Below, piece after piece: positions 26,357 through 34,190 of a stretch of 64,000 nucleotides of DNA. The position numbers and the translations under genes are program-made. The notes beneath the pieces are model-generated. The model did no database searches. It was not told the origin of the DNA and saw only the letters and a list, made by a program, of their open reading frames with translations. Origin of the DNA: JAYSYM01 sp964543475 (lineage in GTDB: Bacteria; Bdellovibrionota; Bdellovibrionia; Bdellovibrionales; JAMPXM01); NCBI GenBank assembly GCA_964543475.1, contig CAZIYJ010000007.1, positions 71,733 through 135,732 on the forward strand, given 5' to 3'. Within the stretch, counting starts at the first letter, position 1. Each line of letters starts with the position of its first letter.

Positions 26357-26821
26357 GTGAGAAAGCAAATCGTCGAATTCATCGCAACTTGTGGCTATGT
26401 CGGTCGCATTCCCTGGGCGCCAGGCACTTTTGGTACTGTCATAGGCGTTTTGCTTGCCTACTTGCTCTCGTATACGAACTCGATCGTGTATTTGGTCGTC
26501 GTCGTCCTAGGTATTGGTCTTGCGATTTGGGCTTCTGGCCAATACGAGAAAGTTACGGGAAGGCATGATCCCAAAGAAGTCGTCATCGATGAAGTTGTTG
26601 GATATTTGGTTTGCGTGTTTTTGGTGCCGCCAACTTGGCCCGATTTATTGATTGGTTTTGCAGTCTTTCGCGTTTTAGACATTTTAAAACCGTGGCCAAT
26701 TTCTTGGGTCGATCAAAAAGTTCCGGGAGGAATTGGAACTGTTGCTGATGATTTAGCCGCAGGATTAGTTGGTCTTATCTTCATGCACTTCGTTATCGCT
26801 CGCTTAAGCTTTTATTTTTGA
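26357..26821 (+). CDS. pgpA: Phosphatidylglycerophosphatase A
   Basis: An inner-membrane phosphatase that dephosphorylates phosphatidylglycerol phosphate. Signature: GRIPWAPGTFGTVIG, then HDPKEVVIDEVVGY with the acidic metal ligands, FRVLDILKPWPISWVDQKVPGGIGTVADDLAAG. Three to four membrane helices. The GTG at 26357 gives the normal family N-terminus and a length of about 154; the longer form from 26297 would overlap pilT and adds residues unlike the family. Confidence 0.88.
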   Translation: MRKQIVEFIATCGYVGRIPWAPGTFGTVIGVLLAYLLSYTNSIVYLVVVVLGIGLAIWASGQYEKVTGRHDPKEVVIDEVVGYLVCVFLVPPTWPDLLIGFAVFRVLDILKPWPISWVDQKVPGGIGTVADDLAAGLVGLIFMHFVIARLSFYF

Positions 26822-26848
26822 TCTGTTTTTTGATCTGTGGAGTTTTAA

Positions 26849-27334
26849 ATGTTGCACGCCAATCACGAACTCATTTCTAAAATTGTCGCAAAGCTTAGTT
26901 CTCGAGGAGAAACTCTTTCGTTAGCGGAGAGTTGCACGGGTGGATTAGTCTCGGCCCAAATCGCAAGCTTGAGCGGAGTTTCAAAAATATTTAACGGCGC
27001 CGTTGTTTCTTACGCAAACCATGTCAAGAGTGACATCTTAGATGTCCCCGAAGAGCTGATCGCAAGTTTCGGAGCTGTGAGTGAGCAAGTGGCTTTGAAA
27101 ATGGCTGAAGGTGCGCGTGCTCAACTTCGTTCAACGTGGGCCGTGAGTATTACCGGCATCGCTGGTCCGACCGGCGGCTCTGAAGCCAAGCCTATTGGGA
27201 CTGTATGCTTCGGATTGGTTGGTCCGTCTGTTGCTCAGACCCAAAGCAGCTTTTTTAAAGGCAGCAGGACTGAGATCCAGGAAAAATCGGCTCTATTCGC
27301 ATTAAATGCACTTTGGGCTGAATTAGACGTTTAG
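26849..27334 (+). CDS. pncC: Nicotinamide-nucleotide amidohydrolase (CinA C-terminal domain)
   Basis: A 161-residue standalone CinA-C domain that deamidates NMN to nicotinic acid mononucleotide. Hallmarks: LSLAESCTGGLVSAQIAS with catalytic Ser, GAVVSYANHVKSDIL, GAVSEQVALKMAEGAR, and SITGIAGPTGGSEAKPIGTV. It lies 27 bases after pgpA, so the two probably share a transcript. The pgpA-cinA-recA order is common in proteobacteria. Confidence 0.92.
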   Translation: MLHANHELISKIVAKLSSRGETLSLAESCTGGLVSAQIASLSGVSKIFNGAVVSYANHVKSDILDVPEELIASFGAVSEQVALKMAEGARAQLRSTWAVSITGIAGPTGGSEAKPIGTVCFGLVGPSVAQTQSSFFKGSRTEIQEKSALFALNALWAELDV

Positions 27335-27461
27335 ACAGTAGTGTAAGAAAAGTGAAAGTTTTTTCGATTTTTGCTTGCTCTTCCTGGTATTCTGCCACAA
27401 GTTTAGAAACAACAAATGTGCAGCTGAAGGTGTTTTAGCTGTGCGAACTTAAGGAGACAGC

Positions 27462-28661
27462 ATGAATCAACAAGGTAAAGCAGCAGGCGCAGGACTTCAG
27501 GGTCACAACACTCAAAACAATAGTGAAAAGACGAAAGCTCTTGAGCTAGCAGTTTCAGCAATCGAAAAGCAATTCGGTAAAGGTTCGATCATGCGTCTGG
27601 GTACAAGCGAAAGCTTATATAAAGATGTGCAAGCGATCAGCACCGGTTCAATCTCTTTAGATATCGCACTTGGAATCGGCGGTTTGCCAAAAGGTCGTAT
27701 CGTTGAAATCTACGGACCAGAAAGTTCTGGTAAAACAACTCTTGCTCTCTCAGTTGCGGCACAGGCACAAAAAACTGGTGGCGTAGTTGCTTTCGTCGAT
27801 GCAGAGCACGCACTTGATGTTGGTTATGCTCGCAAACTTGGTGTTCGCACTGAAGATCTTTTGATTTCTCAGCCAGACACTGGTGAACAAGCTTTAGAAA
27901 TCGTTGAAACTCTCGTTCGCTCAGGCGCCATCGACGTACTTATCGTCGATTCAGTTGCGGCACTTACTCCGCGCGCAGAGATCGAAGGCGAAATGGGCGA
28001 TAGCCACATGGGCTTGCAAGCTCGTTTGATGTCACAAGCTCTTCGTAAATTGACGGCGGCGATCAACCGCAGCAACTGCTTAGTGATCTTCATCAACCAA
28101 ATCCGTATGAAAATCGGCGTAATGTTCGGAAACCCAGAGACAACTACTGGCGGTAACGCTCTTAAGTTCTACGCATCTGTTCGTTTAGATGTTCGTCGTA
28201 TTGGCGCCATCAAAAACGGTGAAGATGTAACGGGTAACCGTACAGCTGTAAAAGTTGTGAAGAACAAAATGGCTCCTCCGTTTGCGAAAATCGAATTCGA
28301 CTTGATGTACGGAGAAGGGATTTCGATTGAAGGCGACATCATCGATCTAGCTGTGAAACATGACATCGTTGAAAAGTCTGGCGCATGGTACAGCTACAAC
28401 GGTGAGCGCATGGGTCAAGGTCGCGATTCTGCGAAAGAATTTTTCAAATCACACCCAGAAATGCGTGACGAAGTTAGAAGAAAAGTTCTCGAGCTCAATA
28501 AGATCGGCGTGTTAAGCGCTGCTTCTATAGTGAACGAAGACAAAGACGCAGAAGGCGCGGAAGTAGAAAATCCTACGCCTAAAGTAAAAGAAGCTTTGAA
28601 AAAAGCTGCTGATGCTAAGCCGGCGGCTGCGAAACGCAATCGCGCGGATTTAGACGCGTAG
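27462..28661 (+). CDS. recA: Recombinase RecA
   Basis: A 399-residue strand-exchange ATPase. Walker A is GPESSGKTT, with KQFGKGSIMRLG, the Walker B region VLIVDSVAALTPRAEIEGEMGD, L1/L2 loops (QARLMSQALRKL; NQIRMKIGVMFGNPETTTGGNALKF) and the C-terminal domain. It is about 45 residues longer than E. coli RecA, through an N-terminal extension (QQGKAAGAGLQGHNTQNN) and a Lys/Ala-rich tail. AAGGAG precedes the ATG at 27462. No clear SOS box is visible upstream. An intrinsic terminator follows at 28669. Confidence 0.98.
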   Translation: MNQQGKAAGAGLQGHNTQNNSEKTKALELAVSAIEKQFGKGSIMRLGTSESLYKDVQAISTGSISLDIALGIGGLPKGRIVEIYGPESSGKTTLALSVAAQAQKTGGVVAFVDAEHALDVGYARKLGVRTEDLLISQPDTGEQALEIVETLVRSGAIDVLIVDSVAALTPRAEIEGEMGDSHMGLQARLMSQALRKLTAAINRSNCLVIFINQIRMKIGVMFGNPETTTGGNALKFYASVRLDVRRIGAIKNGEDVTGNRTAVKVVKNKMAPPFAKIEFDLMYGEGISIEGDIIDLAVKHDIVEKSGAWYSYNGERMGQGRDSAKEFFKSHPEMRDEVRRKVLELNKIGVLSAASIVNEDKDAEGAEVENPTPKVKEALKKAADAKPAAAKRNRADLDA

Positions 28662-28668
28662 ATAATCG

Positions 28669-28695
28669 GCCGAGCGAGAGCTCGGCTTGTCTTTT
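28669..28695 (+). terminator. Rho-independent terminator of recA
   Basis: GCCGAGC-GAGA-GCTCGGC (7-bp stem, tetraloop) followed by TTGTCTTTT, starting eight bases after the recA stop. Its T run abuts the first copy of the GC-rich palindrome. Confidence 0.88.
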
Positions 28696-28726
28696 CCGCG
28701 CCAGCGCGGAAATATTCTAGAAAAGA
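28693..28726. repeat. GC-rich palindromic repeat, copy A
   Basis: TTTCCGCGC-CA-GCGCGGAAA, perfect 9-base arms, followed by TATTCTAGAAAA. Copy B has the same arms and the same trailing motif; copy C has only the arms. Extragenic, REP-like. Confidence 0.8.
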
Positions 28727-28765
28727 TCAACTGACGGAGCATCGAATCTGACTTAGCTTCGAAGC

Positions 28766-29212
28766 ATGTCTAAAGTTCTCATTTTAACAATTGCTATGCT
28801 GGTCTGCGGATGTGTCACTCGACAAGTCAAAAACGCTGCTAAAGAATCCGCACCAGAGGGCGTGGAGATTGTGGTCACAAGTACGGATTTGAAAGTCGTT
28901 GATCGAGCTCAACAGATTATGAATCTTGAAGCAAAGTGGGATCGCGCCGACAATCGCGAGTGTTCCAAGGGAGCATCGAAGATTAGTCTCTATTGTGCCC
29001 TATTCGCTGCGAGCATTGATGTGGCCGGAACTATGGATCATCGAAGTGGCGCGTTGGAAGAGGTTCGCCGAACTATCGGTGAATTCTCGCATGGGAAAAA
29101 GTATGAACACCGTCTAATGGATTACAACAATGATCCTTCAACTACCTTTAGCGACATTAAGCGTGTTCTAGAGCGAGCGAAGACGCGAATAAAAGCTCGA
29201 TTACAAGACTAG
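28766..29212 (+). CDS. Putative lipoprotein, unknown
   Basis: A 148-residue protein with a lipobox (ILTIAMLVCGCVTRQ; Cys about 15-16). The remainder is charged and probably helical, with no recognised domain; ECSKGASKISLYCALFAASIDV includes a Cys pair. It lies between palindrome copies A and B. Codon use and length are consistent with a true gene, but the function is unknown. Confidence 0.55.
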   Translation: MSKVLILTIAMLVCGCVTRQVKNAAKESAPEGVEIVVTSTDLKVVDRAQQIMNLEAKWDRADNRECSKGASKISLYCALFAASIDVAGTMDHRSGALEEVRRTIGEFSHGKKYEHRLMDYNNDPSTTFSDIKRVLERAKTRIKARLQD

Positions 29213-29221
29213 CGCGCACAA

Positions 29222-29253
29222 TTCCGCGCCCGCGCGGAAATATTCTGGAAAAT
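29222..29253. repeat. GC-rich palindromic repeat, copy B
   Basis: TTCCGCGC-CC-GCGCGGAA, perfect 8-base arms, then ATATTCTGGAAAA, nearly identical to the tail of copy A. It begins nine bases after a stop codon. Confidence 0.8.
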
Positions 29254-29300
29254 TTGAGAACCAGCGGTTATTCTGTCTTCAGGCTTCTCGGAGACGCCTA

Positions 29301-29367
29301 CCCGCAAAAGAGCACCTCACTCCGCGATCAATTTTCAAAAACACTCTTTTGGTTCGCCAAATGCGGG
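29301..29367 (+). other. Predicted three-way-junction RNA element in the leader of the 144-residue protein gene
   Basis: Outer stem CCCGCA (29301-29306) with TGCGGG (29362-29367). Inside, AAAGAG pairs with CTCTTT, and TTTGG-TTCG-CCAAA (29348-29361) forms a stem with a UUCG tetraloop. The three helices meet at one junction. The element ends 28 bases before the ATG at 29396. Confidence 0.4.
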
Positions 29368-29395
29368 AGTTGGTAAATGACCAAAGGAAAGTCTC

Positions 29396-29830
29396 ATGCC
29401 TAACTCCGCAACTGATTCGTTAAAGATCAAAGCGAAACTCCTTCAAAAAGCAAAACTGAAAGCTGGCAAAAAGATTCAGCTGAAAGAAGCGTTTGCCATT
29501 CTCGCGAAAGCCGCGGGCTTCAACTCATGGAATGAAATGAAAGAGCTCTACAGTGCGACCGACCACTACTGCCCCAAAGGAAGCAGCGCTCGATGGAAGA
29601 TCTGGTGTCGAAACTACGACGAAGCGTTAGAGCAGCTCGCGACGGTGAAGGGATTTCTAATTCCCTATCGCGACCAGTTTTTTATTTGCGACAATGATTA
29701 CTTAGAATTTTTGGGAATCGATCCGGCTGATTCTGATCTTCATGCTGTCGGTAATAATTTTGTCGAGCCTGCGAATTCGCAAGCGTTTGCGAGGATTACG
29801 GCAAGAATTTTGAATCGAGAAAAAATCTAG
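29396..29830 (+). CDS. Unknown protein with glyoxalase-associated N-terminal motif
   Basis: A 144-residue cytoplasmic protein. The N-terminus KIKAKLLQKAKLKAGKKIQLKEAFAILAKAAGFNSWNEMKE resembles the short helical motif (ending in GF-x-x-W-N-x-(L/M)) found in front of glyoxalase-related domains. The rest (ARWKIWCRNYDEALEQLATVKGFLIPYRDQFFICDNDYLEFLGID) looks like a compact alpha/beta domain of unknown role. ATG at 29396 has AAAGGAAAG upstream. It is bracketed by palindrome copies B and C. Confidence 0.6.
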   Translation: MPNSATDSLKIKAKLLQKAKLKAGKKIQLKEAFAILAKAAGFNSWNEMKELYSATDHYCPKGSSARWKIWCRNYDEALEQLATVKGFLIPYRDQFFICDNDYLEFLGIDPADSDLHAVGNNFVEPANSQAFARITARILNREKI

Positions 29831-29835
29831 AGAAA

Positions 29836-29852
29836 TTCCGCGCTGCGCGGAA
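29836..29852. repeat. GC-rich palindromic repeat, copy C
   Basis: TTCCGCGC-T-GCGCGGAA, perfect 8-base arms, six bases after a stop codon. It lacks the ATATTCT tail of copies A and B. Confidence 0.75.
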
Positions 29853-29856
29853 AAGG

Positions 29857-29876
29857 CGGCCGCTTAATTGCGGCCG
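29857..29876. terminator. Hairpin between convergent genes
   Basis: CGGCCGC-TTAATT-GCGGCCG, a perfect 7-bp GC stem, immediately after palindrome copy C and overlapping the stop codon of the minus-strand gene. No T run, so termination would be weak. Confidence 0.4.
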
Positions 29877-30196
29877 ATCGTATGCGTATTCAGCGGGAGA
29901 TGTGAGTTCGACTCGCATTTGAGTTGTGCGCGTTCGCAGGCGTAGAGGTCAGCGCTAGTTTCGGTATTGTTTGAGCACGCGAAATCACAAGATGACGATT
30001 TGGAGACACTGATGCTTTGCACAGATGATGGTTCGCGTTTTTTAGCGATTTCATCGCACGCATTGGCGATTTGAGCCGCGAACACAATGGCGGTACAGGC
30101 AGCAACGGCAGTCACTATTCTTATGACGTCGAGCACGTACTTGTATTTAGCTAGCAAGACCGATTGTTCGACAGTTTGCAGAAATGTTTGTGCCAT
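29864..30196 (-). CDS. Small single-helix membrane protein, unknown
   Basis: A 110-residue protein with a hydrophobic helix at about 21-48 (YVLDVIRIVTAVAACTAIVFAAQIANA) and a following Cys-containing domain (SSSCDFACSNNTETSADLYACERAQLKCES). The Cys residues and orientation suggest an exported C-terminal part. Start context on the minus strand includes GAGGGGGCG, a plausible ribosome site. No family recognised. Confidence 0.5.
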   Translation of the reverse strand: MAQTFLQTVEQSVLLAKYKYVLDVIRIVTAVAACTAIVFAAQIANACDEIAKKREPSSVQSISVSKSSSCDFACSNNTETSADLYACERAQLKCESNSHLPLNTHTIGRN

Positions 30197-30365
30197 AGAT
30201 TCGCCCCCTCAAGAGTACATTGAGTAAATGCAATTGGGGGACCGTGCCTCACTGTGAGAAACGGCCGCGCCGGCGAATTCAGAGAAGAAAATGTTCGATA
30301 GAAGTGTTTAAGAAACCAAGTCGACTAGATCATGAACAATTTGCGAGGAGCATTAACTCCCGCAT

Positions 30366-30770
30366 TTAGCTTGCAAGCTTGTGAGTGATCACCGACACAG
30401 CGGCAAACGCAAATGTACCCCAGGCCATATCGACAAGTGCAAATGGCAGCGGATAGTTTTTTAGAATCGCTAAGTTTGTTAGGTCGTAGACGCCATAAAC
30501 GGCGAAGCCCATTAAAGCTCCCCAGAGGGCGACTTGTCCTAAAGAGCTTGTCTGAGTGAAGCGCGGGAGAACGAAGCCAACAACTAAAAATGCCATAATG
30601 AAATAGACGGGGATTGCAGCAGGAAACAAAACGTTGAACTGGCCATTTTCAATTCGGCCGATGTCAGCAAGTTGCTTTATGTTAAATTTCTTCATGATCA
30701 CGCCGATCCAGGCAAAATCTAAAACGAGAAACGAGACAAGGGCGATTCCGAATGGCTTTAGTGATTCCAT
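30366..30770 (-). CDS. DUF2177 membrane protein
   Basis: About 134 residues with four membrane helices and the DUF2177 pattern: LDFAWIGVIMKKF near the N-terminus and GALMGFAVYGVYDLTNLAILKNYPLPFALVDMAWGTF in the second half. The ATG at 30770 has GGAGGAAACAA upstream and is preferred over the longer frame. DUF2177 genes frequently neighbour the amine oxidase / DUF1365 / cyclopropane-synthase-like cluster, as they do here; the biochemical role is unknown. Divergent from the DUF1295 gene. Confidence 0.85.
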   Translation of the reverse strand: MESLKPFGIALVSFLVLDFAWIGVIMKKFNIKQLADIGRIENGQFNVLFPAAIPVYFIMAFLVVGFVLPRFTQTSSLGQVALWGALMGFAVYGVYDLTNLAILKNYPLPFALVDMAWGTFAFAAVSVITHKLAS

Positions 30771-30849
30771 TTGTTTCCTCCAGTTCACGTTAGCGTAATT
30801 CTGTAAGCTAACCTTGTATACGCAATTCGCATTAGCAATACTTGCAGAT

Positions 30850-31641
30850 ATGAATACACAAGTTTGGTTTGTCGGATTTCTGGCTGCAATGATTTTGTTT
30901 CAGGTAGTTGCAGTGCCTGCTCTTATTTTACGAAAAAATGATCTAGCGGATGTACTTTGGGGACCAGCATTCCCACTCTCTGCAATTGCAGCGGTCATTT
31001 GGGGTGCAGGAGGATTTGGCCAGATAGGTCTTCGGTCATTAGTGATGATCGCAATAGTTGCTATCTGGGCCACTCGTCTTTTTTTACATGTTGGAATAAG
31101 AAACCTGACAGCGGGTCACGAAGATGTTCGTTACAATAATTGGCGAAAAGCTTGGGGCAACACTTGGGTTTGGCGCTCGTATCTCCAAGTGTTTACTCTC
31201 CAACCCCTGATTCTGTTTGTGTTTATTACGCCGTTACTGCTTGTGATTTCGCTGCCGCCAAGCCAGATGTCGATAACAGCATGGTTCGGACTTCTTGTCT
31301 GGTTGAGCGGGGTGGCAATCGAAGCTGTTTCTGATGAACAACTGCGACGATTTAAATCGCAGCCAAGCAGTCGCGGGAAACTCATGACGACGGGTTTGTG
31401 GAGTTGGTCTCGACATCCGAATTATTTTGGAGAAGTTCTTTCGTGGTGGGGCATTTGGATCATGGTGATCGATCTCGATTACGGCTGGGCGACGGTCGTT
31501 TCACCTATCGGAGTCACTCTTTTGATTTTAAAAGTTTCGGGTGTGTCGATGCTCGAAGATTTAATGAAAAATCGTCCTGGCTACAAAGAGTATTGCCGGC
31601 GCACATCGCAATTCATTCCGATGCCGCCGAAGAAAATTTAA
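30850..31641 (+). CDS. DUF1295 / steroid 5-alpha-reductase-like membrane protein
   Basis: About 263 residues with several membrane helices and the DUF1295 signature in the C-terminal half: RFKSQPSSRGKLMTTGLWSWSRHPNYFGEVLSWWGIWIM (only its parts are diagnostic: G-L-W-x-x-(S/T)-R-H-P-N-Y-F-G-E). The fold is shared with 5-alpha reductases and isoprenylcysteine methyltransferases, so a lipid double bond or methyl group may be the target. Start uncertain: ATG 30850 is used; a TTG at 30814 would add 12 residues. It meets the esterase gene tail to tail. Confidence 0.85.
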   Translation: MNTQVWFVGFLAAMILFQVVAVPALILRKNDLADVLWGPAFPLSAIAAVIWGAGGFGQIGLRSLVMIAIVAIWATRLFLHVGIRNLTAGHEDVRYNNWRKAWGNTWVWRSYLQVFTLQPLILFVFITPLLLVISLPPSQMSITAWFGLLVWLSGVAIEAVSDEQLRRFKSQPSSRGKLMTTGLWSWSRHPNYFGEVLSWWGIWIMVIDLDYGWATVVSPIGVTLLILKVSGVSMLEDLMKNRPGYKEYCRRTSQFIPMPPKKI

Positions 31642-31642
31642 A

Positions 31643-32443
31643 TCAGTGGCGCTTGAGAAAATCGATTCCTCGGTCAATCGCTGATTGCGCAAACGCATAG
31701 GTAGCAAGGTGACCGAGCCACTTCACTTGGTAAGTCTCTACTTCAAAATTATTTTCTTTTAACTTGGTTTCCATATTTTGCATCTGATCGATTCCAACAA
31801 TTTGATCAAAACTTCCGTGATAGAGAAATATTGGAAGACGTTTAGCTTGTGCGAGATTTAGCTGCGGTGAAGCCTGTGCCCATAGCTCAGGCCGATCCAT
31901 GTATTCAAAACCGATGAAGTCACGAATCATTGGCGAATTCGGATATGCGGTTAAATCTGTTGGTGCGCCGCCAGCAACGACTGCTTTGATACCACTCTCT
32001 TTCTCAAAAGATGTCAGAAGAGCAAGATGCCCTCCCGCTGAATATCCCCAGAGGTAAATTCGCGAAGTATCGATCGAGTATTTCTTAGCATTTGCTTTGA
32101 CCCACTGAATGGCTTCTTTGATGTCATCAACAGCCGTTGGAAATCGATTCTTAGGAGCAAGTCGATAGGTGACATTAAAGGCTGTGAATCCTGCTCGGGC
32201 AAGATCCTCGCTAACTGACATCATGTCGCCAGAGCGTCTTGCCCAGCCGCCCCCGTGAATCACTATGACGGCAGGAGAAGTTTGTAAAGTCTCAGGTCGA
32301 TAGACATCGACAGTCAGATGCCGTTCTGGCGCATCGACGTAGACCAAATCCTTTTCGACAGTAAATTTGCTGACTGGAGTACTAGCGCAGCTCGCCGCAA
32401 AAGAGATTAAGAAAATTAAACTGAGCGTTCTAAGGTTTCGCAT
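31643..32443 (-). CDS. Alpha/beta-hydrolase lipoprotein (carboxylesterase-like)
   Basis: A 266-residue lipoprotein (lipobox SFAASC) with a BD-FAE/HSL-type hydrolase domain: oxyanion motif HGGGW, nucleophile GYSAGG (Ser about 141), acid in LYHGSFDQIVG and His in the C-terminal LGHLATYAF. It is the last gene of the minus-strand fatty-acid operon and overlaps the gene before it by 14 bases. It may release or remodel acyl groups at the envelope; the substrate is not known. Confidence 0.8.
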   Translation of the reverse strand: MRNLRTLSLIFLISFAASCASTPVSKFTVEKDLVYVDAPERHLTVDVYRPETLQTSPAVIVIHGGGWARRSGDMMSVSEDLARAGFTAFNVTYRLAPKNRFPTAVDDIKEAIQWVKANAKKYSIDTSRIYLWGYSAGGHLALLTSFEKESGIKAVVAGGAPTDLTAYPNSPMIRDFIGFEYMDRPELWAQASPQLNLAQAKRLPIFLYHGSFDQIVGIDQMQNMETKLKENNFEVETYQVKWLGHLATYAFAQSAIDRGIDFLKRH

Positions 32444-33152
32444 TTAGTTTCGTTTCGTAGAAAATTTCAGAATCAAAAGGCTTAAGCTTTCCGTTTACAT
32501 TTAGTTTTACGGCCGTGCGACCTTTGAACCAAACAAGAAATTTTGTCTTTCGATCAAACTTCATGTCCATAGGATCAACAAAGAGGTTGAAGAAGAAGCT
32601 CGAGGGCCTCATTTGGATCGCGACATAATTTTCGTCGATCTGGTTTTTCTGAAATTTGAACTCGATTCGTTTCATGATTTCGTAAATACCAAAATCAACA
32701 CGCACGACTTTGTCGTTGATCAAATCATCAAGGTTCTTTTGCAGGTAAGGAATACTAACTGGGCCAAGAATGAAGGCTTGGTCTTCAGATGTGGATCTTC
32801 TATCGATGAGCTCTGTGCTTCCGTCGGCGTTTACTTTTGTCGATTCCATGACTGCTTTTGAATCGGCAATTTTAAAATCGTAACGCTCGCTAATCTGGAG
32901 CTGTTCAATGCGGTGGCTTTTCATATGAAGTCCGCAATAACGAGCCGCCTCGGTCATCACGATTTTACCGGCTTGATCTTTGATCGTCGCAGCTAAATTT
33001 TTGCAGCCATCTAAATCAGTCTTAATGACTTCGTGATGAACGAAAAGCGGTAAGTCTTGAGTCTTTCCGACCTCAAACATCTTGCCTGTGCGCTCGACAG
33101 TGAGAGCTGCTGCATTCGAAGCAAAAATTAGAGAGCATAGAACAATTCTCAC
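32430..33152 (-). CDS. Secreted protein of the fatty-acid operon, unknown
   Basis: A 240-residue protein with a short signal peptide (MRIVLCSLIFASNAAA). Predicted mainly beta, with repeated DFxI/IxFK strands; the C-terminus LNVNGKLKPFDSEIFYETKLN suggests a lipid-binding barrel-like fold, similar in style to DUF3108-type periplasmic proteins, though I cannot assign a family. Its stop overlaps the esterase start and its start overlaps the methyltransferase stop by one base, which ties it into the operon. Confidence 0.65.
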   Translation of the reverse strand: MRIVLCSLIFASNAAALTVERTGKMFEVGKTQDLPLFVHHEVIKTDLDGCKNLAATIKDQAGKIVMTEAARYCGLHMKSHRIEQLQISERYDFKIADSKAVMESTKVNADGSTELIDRRSTSEDQAFILGPVSIPYLQKNLDDLINDKVVRVDFGIYEIMKRIEFKFQKNQIDENYVAIQMRPSSFFFNLFVDPMDMKFDRKTKFLVWFKGRTAVKLNVNGKLKPFDSEIFYETKLNAKP

Positions 33153-34174
33153 TATTGACCCTTTGCTTTAAAAAGGTAGTGCGAGACATTCCATTGCTGA
33201 CCGTGGTCGAAGCCGAATAGTTCGGCCACAGATAAAAAGAACACACGCCAACGATTCATCCAGAGATCAGCCTCGGCACCATATGTCTTCAAGAAAATAG
33301 CTCGAATCTGCTTTTGATGAGAGTCAAAGTTCTTAAGCCAAGCTTCTGAAGTTTTCTGATAATGCTGGCCATTCCAGATCCATTTTTGCAAAAGTTCAAA
33401 GTCGGAGTCAAATTTAGGGAGTAGGTCAGTTGCAGGCATTTGTCCTCCCGTGAAGAAGTACCGGCCCATCCAGTTGTCTTCGCCCTCAACTTCAAACGGA
33501 TACGAGTGTTTTACGTGCGTGAAGATATGGACAAAGAGTTTTCCGTCTTCTTTGAGCCATCCACGAATCTTACGAAGAAGTTTTTCGTAGTTTTTCATAT
33601 GCTCAAACATCTCAACACTCACAACCCGGTCAAATTGCATATCCGAGACGCGATCGACTTGAGAGATGTCGCAAGTAATGATCTGCACGTTTGTGAGATT
33701 TTCTTTTTTGGCTTGTGCCTCGATGTACGATCGCTGAGAAGCAGAGTTTGAGAGAGCGACAATTTGAGACTTAGGAAACTTACGAGCCATTGCGAGTGTG
33801 AGCGATCCCCATCCGCAACCGAGTTCGAGCACTTTCATTCCATCAGCAAGTTCAGCTCGCTCCATCGTGATTTTTAGAGCTACGTCTTCAGCTGCATCGA
33901 GAGTTTCGGTTTTCTCATCCCAAAAGCATGAGCTGTATTTTCGATTTCGGCCGAGGACTAGTCCAAAAAATTCTTGTGGGAGCTCGTAGTGCTGTTGATT
34001 GGCGTCAGCTGTCGAAATCGCGATGGGTAGTGCACGAAGGCCCTTGGCATAGTCATCTTCAGAGGAGCCCACAAGCGACTTCAGTCGTTGATCGCAAAGC
34101 TTTCGAATTCCGAATCGCACGAGAGGATCAGGAATAAGTCCGCGTTCCATCGTATTTATCAATAGATTTAACAT
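33152..34174 (-). CDS. Cyclopropane-fatty-acid-synthase-like SAM methyltransferase
   Basis: A 340-residue methyltransferase acting on unsaturated acyl chains of phospholipids. SAM motif I is VLELGCGWGSLTLAMA, with VVALSNSASQRSYIEA, FDRVVSVEMFEHMKNYEKLLRKI and the family motif FFTGGQMPATDLLP. It is shorter than E. coli Cfa at the N-terminus, typical of the branch found beside DUF1365 and amine oxidase genes. It may methylate (rather than cyclopropanate) the double bond, as reported for enzymes of the furan fatty acid pathway. No separate promoter is evident. Confidence 0.85.
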   Translation of the reverse strand: MLNLLINTMERGLIPDPLVRFGIRKLCDQRLKSLVGSSEDDYAKGLRALPIAISTADANQQHYELPQEFFGLVLGRNRKYSSCFWDEKTETLDAAEDVALKITMERAELADGMKVLELGCGWGSLTLAMARKFPKSQIVALSNSASQRSYIEAQAKKENLTNVQIITCDISQVDRVSDMQFDRVVSVEMFEHMKNYEKLLRKIRGWLKEDGKLFVHIFTHVKHSYPFEVEGEDNWMGRYFFTGGQMPATDLLPKFDSDFELLQKWIWNGQHYQKTSEAWLKNFDSHQKQIRAIFLKTYGAEADLWMNRWRVFFLSVAELFGFDHGQQWNVSHYLFKAKGQ

Positions 34175-34190
34175 CAGATTGCCTTTCGAT

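Noticed and set aside
27335..27461. SOS (LexA) box upstream of recA
   Set aside because: No symmetrical TTAC-N3-GTAA-like or CTG-N10-CAG-like site was found.
29281..29367. tRNA-like or integron attC-like element
   Set aside because: The folding lacks acceptor/T-arm conserved bases and lacks the attC core sites; better described as a generic three-way junction.
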